From an uncultured Mycoplasma sp. (GTDB lineage Bacteria; Bacillota_I; Bacilli_A; Mycoplasmatales; Metamycoplasmataceae): a stretch of 5,632 nt of DNA. Shown in pieces: positions 1-5,632 of this stretch. The notes under the pieces were generated by a model. The model saw only the letters and a program-made list of their open reading frames with translations. It was not told the DNA's origin and made no database searches. The DNA lies in the NCBI GenBank assembly GCA_946998935.1, contig CAMQBE010000042.1:1-5632 (forward strand), in the 5' to 3' direction. How positions within the stretch are numbered: the first letter of the stretch is position 1; each line of letters begins with the position of its first letter. A program made the translations under genes and the position numbers.

Positions 1-707
1 GCATTTTTAGTATCAATTGTACCGTCTGTTGTAATTGTAAAAAGTAATTTTTCTTCAACTTTCGTTGAAGCAGTATTTAATTCTTCAACTTTGTAGTTAA
101 CTTTTTCAATTGGACTAAAGTTACTGTCAGTAGCAATGAAAATACCTTTTTTAAGTTTACTTTCGATTTTTGAACCAAATAAAGCTGCATTAGAAATGAA
201 TTTCTTATTTTCTTCATTAGACATGAAACCACGTCCTGAACGTAAGTACATTTCTAAGCTTAATGAACCTTTTGAAGAGATGTTTGCTAATTCTAAGGTT
301 TTGTTAACAATTTCAACACTTGGATTTAGAACTTCAAGTTGTCTTGAGTTAACTGGGCCTTGAGTATCAGCTTTTAAAACTACTTTAACAATTTCATCAT
401 CTGGTAATGAATCTTTACCAATGTATCTGAATTTAACTTTACGTAAGTTCATAATTAAAGCGGTTACGTCTTCAACAACACCAGGAATGGTTTGGAATTC
501 GTGGTCAACGCCTTCGATACGAACTGCGAATAAAGCTAAACCAGTAATATTTGAAAGTAATACACGGCGTAAAGCAACACCAACAGTATTACCAAAACCA
601 CGTTCAAGTGGGCTTAAAGCAAAAGTAGTTTCATTTGTTTTTTCATTACCCTTAAGTTTATCTAAGCCTTTGACTTCTTCGTAGACTAATTTAGACATCT
701 TTTCCAT
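1..707 (-). CDS. rpoA: DNA-directed RNA polymerase subunit alpha (3' end cut by window)
   Basis: RpoA dimerises and nucleates assembly of core RNA polymerase (alpha2, then beta and beta'). The visible 235 codons cover essentially the N-terminal domain. After a short N-terminal arm comes PLERGFG at residues 33-39 and ALRRVLL at 45-51, the family's dimerisation and assembly signature. GVVEDVT follows, then a middle insert ending in LRSGRGF, and SPIEKVNYKVEE, which matches the conserved SPxxKVNYxVE strand. The fragment ends in TTDGTID, just where the NTD closes, so the linker and the C-terminal promoter-contacting domain lie outside the window. The ATG at 707 is chosen because AAAGGA lies about 11 nt upstream; a second in-frame ATG at 698 is possible but is too far from that site. 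It follows rpsK by 18 nt and is the last visible gene of the operon; rplQ would be expected next. No UGA codons were seen in this part. Confidence 0.97.
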   Translation of the reverse strand, partial: MEKMSKLVYEEVKGLDKLKGNEKTNETTFALSPLERGFGNTVGVALRRVLLSNITGLALFAVRIEGVDHEFQTIPGVVEDVTALIMNLRKVKFRYIGKDSLPDDEIVKVVLKADTQGPVNSRQLEVLNPSVEIVNKTLELANISSKGSLSLEMYLRSGRGFMSNEENKKFISNAALFGSKIESKLKKGIFIATDSNFSPIEKVNYKVEELNTASTKVEEKLLFTITTDGTIDTKN

Positions 708-725
708 AATATCTTCAAGTCCTTT

Positions 726-1112
726 CTATCTTTTTTCTTCACGCTTAAGAACACGTTTAGGAGGTCTAGTTCCGTTGTGAGGAACTGGTGTAACATCCTT
801 GATTTCTGTTACAGTGATACCTGAAACTTCGATTTGTTTACGAGCAGCGTCTTTACCTGCACCTAAACCTTTAAGTTCAACTCTTACGCTTTTAATACCA
901 TGTTCTTTAGCAGCTTCAGCAGCTGCTTGAGCAGCTAAACCAGCTGCATAAGGGGTTTTCTTTTTGGTTCCCTTGTAACCAATAGCTCCTGATGATGATC
1001 AAGCAATTACGTTACCTTGTTCGTCTGCAAAAGTAACAATCGTGTTTTGGTTGGTTGAGTGGATGTGTGCTACACCATTAGTAATATTCTTTTTCTTAGT
1101 TTTTCTTGCCAT
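726..1112 (-). CDS. rpsK: 30S ribosomal protein S11
   Basis: S11 sits on the platform of the 30S subunit, near the mRNA exit path and the S7 contact. The 128-residue product has the family landmarks: a basic N-terminus, [19 protein letters not shown] (residues 12-30), [30 protein letters not shown], then [11 protein letters not shown] and the C-terminal [10 protein letters not shown]. Length is normal for the family. Residue 38 is encoded by UGA (positions 1001-999) and falls on the tryptophan conserved in S11 (GWxSxG-like context), so the gene is intact only under the mycoplasma code and would look broken under the standard one. The ATG at 1112 is preceded by GGAG about 9 nt upstream. It lies 20 nt after rpsM and 18 nt before rpoA, the standard alpha-operon order. 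Confidence 0.97.
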
Positions 1113-1132
1113 GATTTAGTACTCCAATCTAC

Positions 1133-1504
1133 CTATTTAACTGATTTCTTACCAGCAACTGTTTTACGAGGGCCTTTACGTGTACGAGCATTCTTTTGTG
1201 TACATTGTCCTCTAACTGGTAAACCTTTACGGTGACGAATTCCACGATAACATTTAATTTCCATTAAACGTTTAATGTTTAAGCTGATTTCACGGTGTAA
1301 ATCACCTTCGGTGGTATAACCTTTAGCAGCTTCACGAATTGCTGATAATTGATCTTCAGTCAAGTCTTTAACTCTGATGTTTTCATCAATTTTAGCTTTT
1401 GCACAAATTTCTTTTGCGCTTGTTCTTCCAATACCAAAAATGTAAGTTAATGAAACAACTACACGTTTGTTATTAGGAATTTCAATGTTTAAAATTCTAG
1501 CCAT
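1133..1504 (-). CDS. rpsM: 30S ribosomal protein S13
   Basis: S13 is in the head of the 30S subunit and contacts the P-site tRNA and the 50S subunit through bridges. The 123-residue product begins [10 protein letters not shown]. It has the helix-hairpin-like [11 protein letters not shown] (residues 24-34), the central [18 protein letters not shown], and the basic tail [14 protein letters not shown] followed by [16 protein letters not shown], all close to the family consensus. Residue 101, where many homologues have an arginine (GQRT), is cysteine; this is a small lineage difference and not a defect. The start lies 8 nt after rpmJ; the purine-rich end of rpmJ (AAGGATAGGATAAT) probably supplies the ribosome-binding site, which suggests translational coupling. 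Stop is TAG. The protein is intact without any UGA codon. Confidence 0.98.
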   Translation of the reverse strand: MARILNIEIPNNKRVVVSLTYIFGIGRTSAKEICAKAKIDENIRVKDLTEDQLSAIREAAKGYTTEGDLHREISLNIKRLMEIKCYRGIRHRKGLPVRGQCTQKNARTRKGPRKTVAGKKSVK

Positions 1505-1512
1505 CTATTATC

Positions 1513-1626
1513 CTATCCTTGTCTTTGTTTATGTTTTGGGTTAATGCAAATTACCCTAATAACACCTTTACGTTTGATAATACGACAATCTTTGCAGATT
1601 CTTTTTACACTAGCTCTAACTTTCAT
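1513..1626 (-). CDS. rpmJ: 50S ribosomal protein L36
   Basis: This 37-residue gene encodes L36, the smallest large-subunit protein, which binds 23S rRNA near the peptidyl-transferase side. The product starts [15 protein letters not shown] and ends KHKQRQG. Cys11, Cys14, Cys27 and His32 give the spacing C-x2-C-x12-C-x4-H of the zinc-ribbon (C+) form of L36, so this is the zinc-binding type and not the cysteine-less paralogue. AAGGAG overlapping the stop codon of infA lies 6 nt before the ATG and decides the start. The gene sits between infA and rpsM, its classic position. Stop is TAG. The identification is secure from sequence, length and context together. Confidence 0.97.
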   Translation of the reverse strand: MKVRASVKRICKDCRIIKRKGVIRVICINPKHKQRQG

Positions 1627-1634
1627 ATTTCTCC

Positions 1635-1850
1635 TTATTTGTGACGATAAGTAATACGACCCAATGTTAAATCATAAGGACTTATTTCTACGTCAACAGT
1701 ATCATCAGGTAAAATGCGGATACGATTAATACGCATCTTGCCTGAGATATGAGCTTTTATTACCATGCCATTTTCAAGTTCAACTTGATACTCATCCATT
1801 GAATATGCTTCCTTGACAACAGCTTTCATCTTAATAGCGTCTTTTGCCAT
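1635..1850 (-). CDS. infA: Translation initiation factor IF-1
   Basis: IF-1 binds the A site of the 30S subunit and, with IF-2 and IF-3, directs initiator tRNA to the P site. The 71-residue product is a single OB-fold domain of the expected length (about 72). It starts [15 protein letters not shown], and carries the strand [28 protein letters not shown] split across the core, then [19 protein letters not shown], which matches the family C-terminus (SPYDLxxGRIxYR). The ATG directly abuts the TAA of map, and GAAAGGA within the last codons of map lies about 6 nt upstream, so translation is probably coupled to map. The downstream gene, rpmJ, starts 8 nt after its stop. Nothing looks damaged. Confidence 0.98.
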   Translation of the reverse strand: MAKDAIKMKAVVKEAYSMDEYQVELENGMVIKAHISGKMRINRIRILPDDTVDVEISPYDLTLGRITYRHK

Positions 1851-2600
1851 TTAGATTCCTTTCGTCAATATAACACCCTTGCCGTCTTTAATTAGCACAG
1901 TATGTTCATAGTGAGCAGCATTTTTACCGCTAGCGCTAACAACGGTTCATTTGTTTCTCAAAACCCTGATTTTAGCAGTATCTTGTAAAATCATTGGTTC
2001 AATACAGATGACCATACCATCGCGTAATAAAGCACCAGTATGAGGTTTGCCATCATTGAAGACATAAGGGTCTTCGTGAACATCGGCACCGATGCCATGA
2101 CCGCAATATTCCATAGGGGTATAAAGATTATTTTTCTTGATGTATTGACCTACTGCATAGCTGATATCGCCAACACGAGCACCAGGTTTTATAGCATTAA
2201 AACCGGCATAAAAGGCTCCTTTAGCAACATCAATTATTTTTTGGTCTTGTGGACTTATTTTGCCCACTCCGATAGTGAAAGCACTATCACTTTTGTATCC
2301 TTGATAGTCGCAACCCATATCCACTTTAAGGATATCGCCTTCTTTTATTACACGACTATCTGGAATACCGTGAATCAATTCTTCGTTAAGAGAAATGCAA
2401 GCAGTTTTAGGAAAGCCATAAAGACCTTTGAAGGCTGGCTTAGCACCTCTTTTAATAGTTTCGTTAAAAGCGATTGAATCAAGTTCTTCTAATGAAACCC
2501 CTGGTCTTACGGAGTCATACACAACTTGTTTGACTTCTGCCAGGATTTGGCAACTTTTTGTTATTTTAGCTATTTCAGCGTCACTTTTGATAATAATCAT
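1851..2600 (-). CDS. map: Type I methionine aminopeptidase
   Basis: MetAP removes the initiator methionine from new proteins in the cytoplasm; it is a two-metal enzyme with the pita-bread fold. The 249-residue product has all five metal ligands by alignment to the E. coli enzyme from memory: Asp94 (KVDMG), Asp105 (KSDS), His168 (CGHGIG), Glu201 (IEPM) and Glu232 (YEHT). The substrate-site histidines are also present at His77 (IHGIP) and His175 (VHEDP). Codon 218 is UGA at 1949-1947. Reading it as tryptophan gives the expected continuation WTVVSASGKNAAHYEHTVLI and supplies the last metal ligand; read as a stop, the enzyme would lose Glu232. AAGGAGG lies 6 nt before the ATG in the 17-nt gap after adk. 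The TAA stop abuts the infA start. It is a short form without the N-terminal zinc extension seen in some MetAPs. Confidence 0.97.
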
Positions 2601-2617
2601 TAGTTGCCTCCTTAAAA

Positions 2618-3268
2618 TTATTTAATTAATTTTTTAGCAATGTCTTTAGCAATGTTATCAGCTTCGCCTGAAGCATCAAAAAGATGAAGTTTGTTTTTCC
2701 TTTGATAGTAATCAATTAATGGTGCAGTTTGAGTACGATAAACTTCTTGACGAATTTTGATGTTTTCTAAAGTATCGTCTTTTCTTTGAATTAATTTAGC
2801 GCCACATTTTTCGCAATATTCACCTTTAGCACTTGGCATAAAGATAATGTGGTATCCGGCTTTACACTTTGGACAACTTCTACGTCCAGAAAGACGTTTA
2901 AAGATTAATTCTTCAGGTGCACTTAATTCTACTACTTCATATTCAAATTCTTTAATAGAATCTAAAAATTCACTTTGATTAATTGTACGAGGGTAACCGT
3001 CAAGAATTACACGCTTATTTTCTTTGAGTAAAGAAAGAATTTTTTTCTTCACAATTTCGTTAGTAATTTCATCTGGTACATAATGGCCGCCTTCAACAAT
3101 AGCAGCTATTTTTAAGCCAAGTTCACTCTTGGAAGCTATTTCTTCGCGAAACATTTCACCTGTTGAAAGATGAATATAGTTATATTTTGCAGCTATAACT
3201 TTAGCTACAGTTCCTTTGCCTACACCTGGGGGGCCCATAAAAATTAAATTCATTGCTTTTTTTACCAT
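2618..3268 (-). CDS. adk: Adenylate kinase, zinc-LID form
   Basis: Adk catalyses ATP + AMP = 2 ADP in the cytoplasm. The 216-residue product has the P-loop GPPGVGKGT (residues 12-20), the AMP-binding STGEMFR (35-41), DGYPRT (90-95), and a long LID domain. The LID carries RLSGRRSCPKC and YCEKCG, giving Cys132, Cys135, Cys152 and Cys155, the four-cysteine zinc site typical of Gram-positive-type adenylate kinases. Arg162 with Asp164-Asp165 and Arg173 follow, as expected for the catalytic region. The chosen ATG at 3268 overlaps the end of secY by 7 nt (ATGGTAA), with AGGA 9 nt upstream inside secY. Homologues commonly begin MNLxxMG, which corresponds to Met6 here (3253). That start has no clear Shine-Dalgarno site, so it is only an alternative. 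The gene between secY and map is the usual placement. Confidence 0.97.
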   Translation of the reverse strand: MVKKAMNLIFMGPPGVGKGTVAKVIAAKYNYIHLSTGEMFREEIASKSELGLKIAAIVEGGHYVPDEITNEIVKKKILSLLKENKRVILDGYPRTINQSEFLDSIKEFEYEVVELSAPEELIFKRLSGRRSCPKCKAGYHIIFMPSAKGEYCEKCGAKLIQRKDDTLENIKIRQEVYRTQTAPLIDYYQRKNKLHLFDASGEADNIAKDIAKKLIK

Positions 3269-4758
3269 AATAAACCATCCTCATTGTTCTTACGTTTCTT
3301 CTTGTCAACATTTGAGTTGTCATCAATTGCTATACCAAAAATAGGATCAATTTCTTTACTTTTTCTATGTTGTTCCATTTGTTCTTCTGAAACAATTCTA
3401 GAAATTTGTTTTTGTTTAGATAATTTAACACTTTTTCTTCTAGCCAAGAATTGTTGAATAGTTTCAAGTGAAACAGTAACAAGAATCATCATTCCAGTAC
3501 CACCGAAAGAAATGTATGCTGGTAATTTAATTGCTAAAATCATAAAATATTGGAAACTTGCCAAAATTACTAAGTAGAAACCACTAAAGATAGAAAGTCT
3601 AATAACTATTCCCACTAAGTAATCTTCAGTTTCTTCACCTGGCTTAATGCCAGGAATAAAGGTTGAAGATTTAGCAAAGTCTTCAGCAATTCTATCAACT
3701 CTTGATTGTTGAATACCCATAAGAATTGAGAAGAAGAAAGTAATGACAATTAATGAAGATAAGCCAATAGGGTCAGTGAATTGTAAATTATGTTCCATTC
3801 AATATTTAGCATTATTACTTTCAGGTAATATTCTAGCTATCATTAATGGAAAACTTACAACCATGACAGCAAAGATAATCGGCATAATACCACCAGGGTT
3901 TAACTTGATAGGTAATTTACCCATTTCTTGAATGTTTTTTGAACGTCCAGCACCTATTTGTTGAATTGGGATATGTCTTTCAGCATTATAAATTAAAGCA
4001 ATGACAAAGATTAATAATAAGTATACAAAGCAGTAAGTTAATAATTTTAAAGCACCGATAAATTTAGCTGAATCAGATACAAAGTAACTATAAGCACCTT
4101 TGAATTGGTTAGGTAATTGGAAAGCAATACCAACAAAGATAATTAAACTTGTACCATTACCAATACCTTTATCAGTGATTTGTTCTGCTAAGAATAAAGC
4201 AAACAATGAGCCACCAATAAGAATCATGGGCAAGAAGAAATATACAATCACGTTGCTATTTAAACCAGCAGTTGTATAAATACTAATGAATCTTTGAGAA
4301 CCACCAGCATTCAATGATTTAGTTAAAAGAATAGCTTGAGGATATGAAATCAATAAAGTTAAAATTCTAGTGATAACATTTAATTTTCTTCTTCCTTCAG
4401 GACCACTTTGACCAAGCTTTTGAACAGCAGGAAAGGCTCGAGTTTGTAATAATGACATTATCAAGCTGGCATTAATGAAGGGGCTAATACCAAGAGCCAT
4501 TAGGGAGAAGTTTTTCAAACCACCACCACCAACAAGGTTCAATGTATTAAAGAATGTATCATTATTTAAGACTTCACTTTTTGCTATTTGCACGAAAGGA
4601 GCTTTAACAACAGTAGCAATTAGATAAATTGTTAAAAGCAACAAAGTATAAAGAAACTTTTTAGTAATATCTCTTGTACTTCAAAAGTTAACTCAGCCTT
4701 TTTTAACTTTTAATCAAAATTGATTCCATTTATAACTAAAGTTCTTAGTTGATTTCAT
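3262..4758 (-). CDS. secY: Preprotein translocase channel subunit SecY
   Basis: SecY forms the protein-conducting channel of the plasma membrane with SecE. The 498-residue product is hydrophobic with about ten likely membrane segments. Family landmarks are GGGGLKNFSLMALGISPFI (residues 77-95), EQITDKGIGNGTS (192-204), NPGGIMPIIFA (287-297), FIPGIKPG (367-374) and FGGTGM (418-423). Four tryptophans are encoded by UGA: residues 15, 22 and 26 in the cytoplasmic N-terminus, and residue 320 at 3801-3799. Under the standard code the gene would appear as two fragments with a missing N-terminus. The ATG at 4758 is preceded by a near-perfect Shine-Dalgarno site. The C-terminus has a charged tail of roughly 60 residues beyond the last membrane segment, longer than in most bacterial SecY proteins (about 430 residues in total). 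It is the first gene of the operon here, with no rplO upstream. Confidence 0.97.
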
Positions 4759-4761
4759 ATT

Positions 4762-4771
4762 ACCCTCCTTT
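4762..4771 (-). promoter_or_regulatory. Strong Shine-Dalgarno site of secY
   Basis: Read on the minus strand this is AAAGGAGGGT, almost a full complement of the 16S rRNA tail. AGGAGG is followed by a 5-nt spacer and then the ATG at 4758. It fixes the secY start and is the strongest ribosome-binding site in the window, fitting for the head gene of an operon. Confidence 0.85.
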
Positions 4772-4793
4772 CGTGTAAATAAATATAAGTTTC

Positions 4794-4856
4794 TATATTT
4801 TAATATAAAAATTACAAAGTATTAATAATTAATAAAATAACTTATATATTTTAATA
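4794..4856. repeat. Perfect 12-bp direct repeat upstream of secY
   Basis: TATATTTTAATA occurs at 4794-4805 and again at 4845-4856, with starts 51 bp apart, close to five helical turns. On the minus strand each copy reads TATTAAAATATA and contains the -10-like TAAAAT. The same stretch also holds an 8-bp inverted repeat, AGTATTAA at 4818-4825 and TTAATACT at 4851-4858. The copies could be tandem -10 elements, a regulator site or chance in AT-rich DNA; the sequence does not decide. Confidence 0.5.
4797..4825 (-). promoter_or_regulatory. Candidate secY operon promoter
   Basis: On the minus strand, TTAATA (4825-4820; four of six matches to TTGACA) and TAAAAT (4802-4797; five of six matches to TATAAT) are separated by 17 nt. 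Transcription would start near 4790 and leave a leader of about 30 nt ending at the secY Shine-Dalgarno site. The -10 element lies within one copy of a 12-bp repeat. Such elements arise easily by chance in DNA this AT-rich, so this is a weak call supported mainly by the need for a promoter between two divergent genes. Confidence 0.35.
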
Positions 4857-5225
4857 CTAATGTTCGCTTTTAGCAAGAAATTAATTACATGAGTAGATTT
4901 TTTGTTTAGCAAAATATAAATAGCTTTTTTAAACCAAGATTATTAAATAAACTTTTTAATTTCGAGTCATGAATAACTACGTTTCGATATTAACTAGAGC
5001 ATACAAAAATGAATAGATATATTAGTACTTCATGCTCATAAGATTGTCATACATTTTTTTAGAACTTAAGCCATACCTTTTTGTTTAATTCAACTATTTT
5101 ATAGATAGTTTAGTTAATTTACATAATGGTAGTCTATCGCTTATAAACATTTACAAGTTGTCGTAAACTTTAAAAATCTAAACATAGAAAATGCACTTAA
5201 GTTTTAGGCCACAACAACAAAAAGC

Positions 5226-5254
5226 AAAGTACTTTATATTAATTTTAGTAAAAT
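5226..5254 (+). promoter_or_regulatory. Candidate promoter and palindrome of the surface-protein gene
   Basis: A perfect 10-bp palindrome, AAAGTACTTT (5226-5235), runs straight into TATATT (5235-5240), and TAAAAT follows at 5249-5254. Either hexamer could act as a -10 element about 30-50 nt before the ATG at 5285. No good -35 element was found 17 nt upstream of either one. Mycoplasma promoters often depend mainly on the -10 element, so this is a possible but weak promoter; the palindrome could be an operator. Confidence 0.25.
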
Positions 5255-5272
5255 AAATGTGCACAAATAAAT

Positions 5273-5279
5273 AAGGTGG
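5273..5279 (+). promoter_or_regulatory. Shine-Dalgarno site of the surface-protein gene
   Basis: AAGGTGG lies 5 nt before the ATG at 5285 and differs from the ideal AAGGAGG at one base. It decides the start codon: the only other nearby ATG, at 5257, is in another frame and reaches a stop after five codons. Confidence 0.8.
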
Positions 5280-5284
5280 TAAAG

Positions 5285-5632
5285 ATGAAAAAAGCTCTCT
5301 TAATGATTTTAGGCCTTTGCTCAGCAGTTACAGCGGGCAATATTGCAGTTGTTGTAACAGCAAGTAAAAGTAAAGCAAATACAGATTCAAAAAATGAAAC
5401 ATATCTTGAAGATGATTTAGAAAGTGTTACTTTTGATGTAGAAAATAAAGAAAATATAAACGCAGATGAAATTAAAGTAAGCGATATTAAAGCATCAAAT
5501 ATTGATTCAAAAACAAAAGTTGAAATTGCTATTTTAACTAGAAACGCAGCTGAAGGATCAATCACAATTCAAGTTATCTTAAAACGTGATGAAGATAAAA
5601 AATTATTATTGACCAAGACTATTAAAGGTTTG
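5285..5632 (+). CDS. Secreted or membrane-anchored surface protein, lipoprotein-17-like (3' end cut by window)
   Basis: The visible 116 codons begin with a Sec-type signal: MKK, then a hydrophobic stretch over residues 4-26, then the charged linker KSKANTDSKNET. The following part, from about residue 45 to 116, ends in an alternating pattern of the type EGSITIQVILKRDEDKK followed by TKTIKGL. This resembles the repeated domain of mycoplasma 'lipoprotein 17-related variable surface proteins', in which a G-(S/T)-(I/L)-T-(I/V) strand is followed by a K-T-(I/K)-(S/K)-G-(F/L) end. That match is from memory and is an inference. The only cysteine, Cys12, lies inside the hydrophobic core and has no lipobox (LGLC). 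At the expected site the sequence is V24-T25-A26-S27, with serine in place of cysteine. The protein may therefore be cleaved by signal peptidase I, stay anchored by its N-terminus, or represent a lost lipoprotein. It is transcribed away from secY; no UGA codon was seen. Confidence 0.8.
   Translation, partial: MKKALLMILGLCSAVTAGNIAVVVTASKSKANTDSKNETYLEDDLESVTFDVENKENINADEIKVSDIKASNIDSKTKVEIAILTRNAAEGSITIQVILKRDEDKKLLLTKTIKGL

Larger units (their letters stand above)
4759..5284. other. Divergent AT-rich intergenic region without a convincing gene
   Basis: This 526-bp stretch separates secY (leftward) from the surface-protein gene (rightward). All frames on both strands are interrupted often by TAA or TAG, even with UGA read as tryptophan, and the longest open stretches (about 20-25 codons) lack a recognisable family. 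No tRNA-like cloverleaf, rRNA or clear stem followed by a T-run was found. It holds the secY control elements at its left end, a hairpin AACTAT/ATAGTT at 5092-5110, a spaced inverted repeat GAGCAT (4997-5002) and ATGCTC (5032-5037), and a palindrome plus ribosome-binding site at its right end. It is long for a gene-dense mycoplasma chromosome. It may be the scar of a rearrangement or hold a decayed gene, but no remnant could be identified. Confidence 0.7.

Noticed and set aside
136..684. Two plus-strand reading frames opposite rpoA
   Set aside because: They are antisense shadows of the conserved alpha N-terminal domain and lack ribosome-binding sites or known motifs.
2040..2477. A 145-residue plus-strand reading frame opposite map
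   Set aside because: map has every catalytic residue and correct operon context on the other strand; the plus-strand product has no family resemblance.
3799..3801. An in-frame stop splitting secY into two genes
   Set aside because: The codon is UGA, read as tryptophan here; both halves join into one SecY with all expected motifs in order.
4861..5110. A possible decayed transposase on the minus strand, from a run with few stops
   Set aside because: The open stretches between stops are only about 20-25 codons, stop density is only slightly below that expected for this base composition, and no transposase motif was recognised.
5092..5110. Hairpin AACTAT/ATAGTT as a transcription terminator
   Set aside because: The stem is only 6 bp and AT-rich, no T-run follows on either strand, and there is no gene ending nearby.
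5212..5223. Short CAA triplet run before the surface-protein gene as a phase-variation switch
   Set aside because: Only three CAA units followed by a few A residues are present, far shorter than the triplet tracts known to switch mycoplasma surface genes; length variation between isolates would be needed to revive the idea.
5245..5565. A 106-residue minus-strand reading frame opposite the surface-protein gene
   Set aside because: It is antisense to a plus-strand gene with a good ribosome-binding site, a signal peptide and a family-like domain; it has no Shine-Dalgarno site or recognisable family and is a shadow.

Overview
The window looks like part of a Mollicutes (mycoplasma) chromosome. 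The DNA is very AT-rich, and several universal proteins are only complete if UGA is read as tryptophan. Six such UGA codons were found: four in secY, one in map and one in rpsK. The surface-protein fragment at the right end also fits a mycoplasma. The hominis-type lineages are a plausible home, but the species cannot be fixed from this sequence alone.

Positions 1-4758 hold a tightly packed minus-strand operon, read right to left: secY, adk, map, infA, rpmJ, rpsM, rpsK, rpoA. This is the end of the spc operon joined to the alpha operon, in the usual bacterial order. Gaps between genes are at most 20 nt. secY and adk overlap by 7 nt, and the map stop codon directly abuts the infA start. rpoA runs off the left edge after 235 codons. 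The genes serve gene expression and protein export: SecY is the membrane channel, Adk balances adenine nucleotides, MetAP trims the first methionine of new proteins, IF-1 acts in translation initiation, L36, S13 and S11 are ribosomal proteins, and RpoA is the RNA polymerase assembly subunit.

Positions 4759-5284 are a long (526 bp), very AT-rich divergent intergenic region with no convincing gene. It contains a strong secY Shine-Dalgarno site, a candidate secY promoter, a perfect 12-bp direct repeat and a few short palindromes. In most bacteria rplO lies just upstream of secY. Here it does not, so the spc operon appears to be broken at this point and secY has become the head of a separate transcription unit.

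From 5285 to the right edge, on the plus strand, is the start of a secreted or membrane-anchored surface protein. Its body resembles the mycoplasma 'lipoprotein 17' variable surface repeat, but the position where a lipobox cysteine would be expected holds a serine. No RNA genes, insertion sequences, CRISPR arrays or clear terminators were seen. I did not find a clearly new system; the most interesting points are the operon break and the lipobox-less surface protein next to it.
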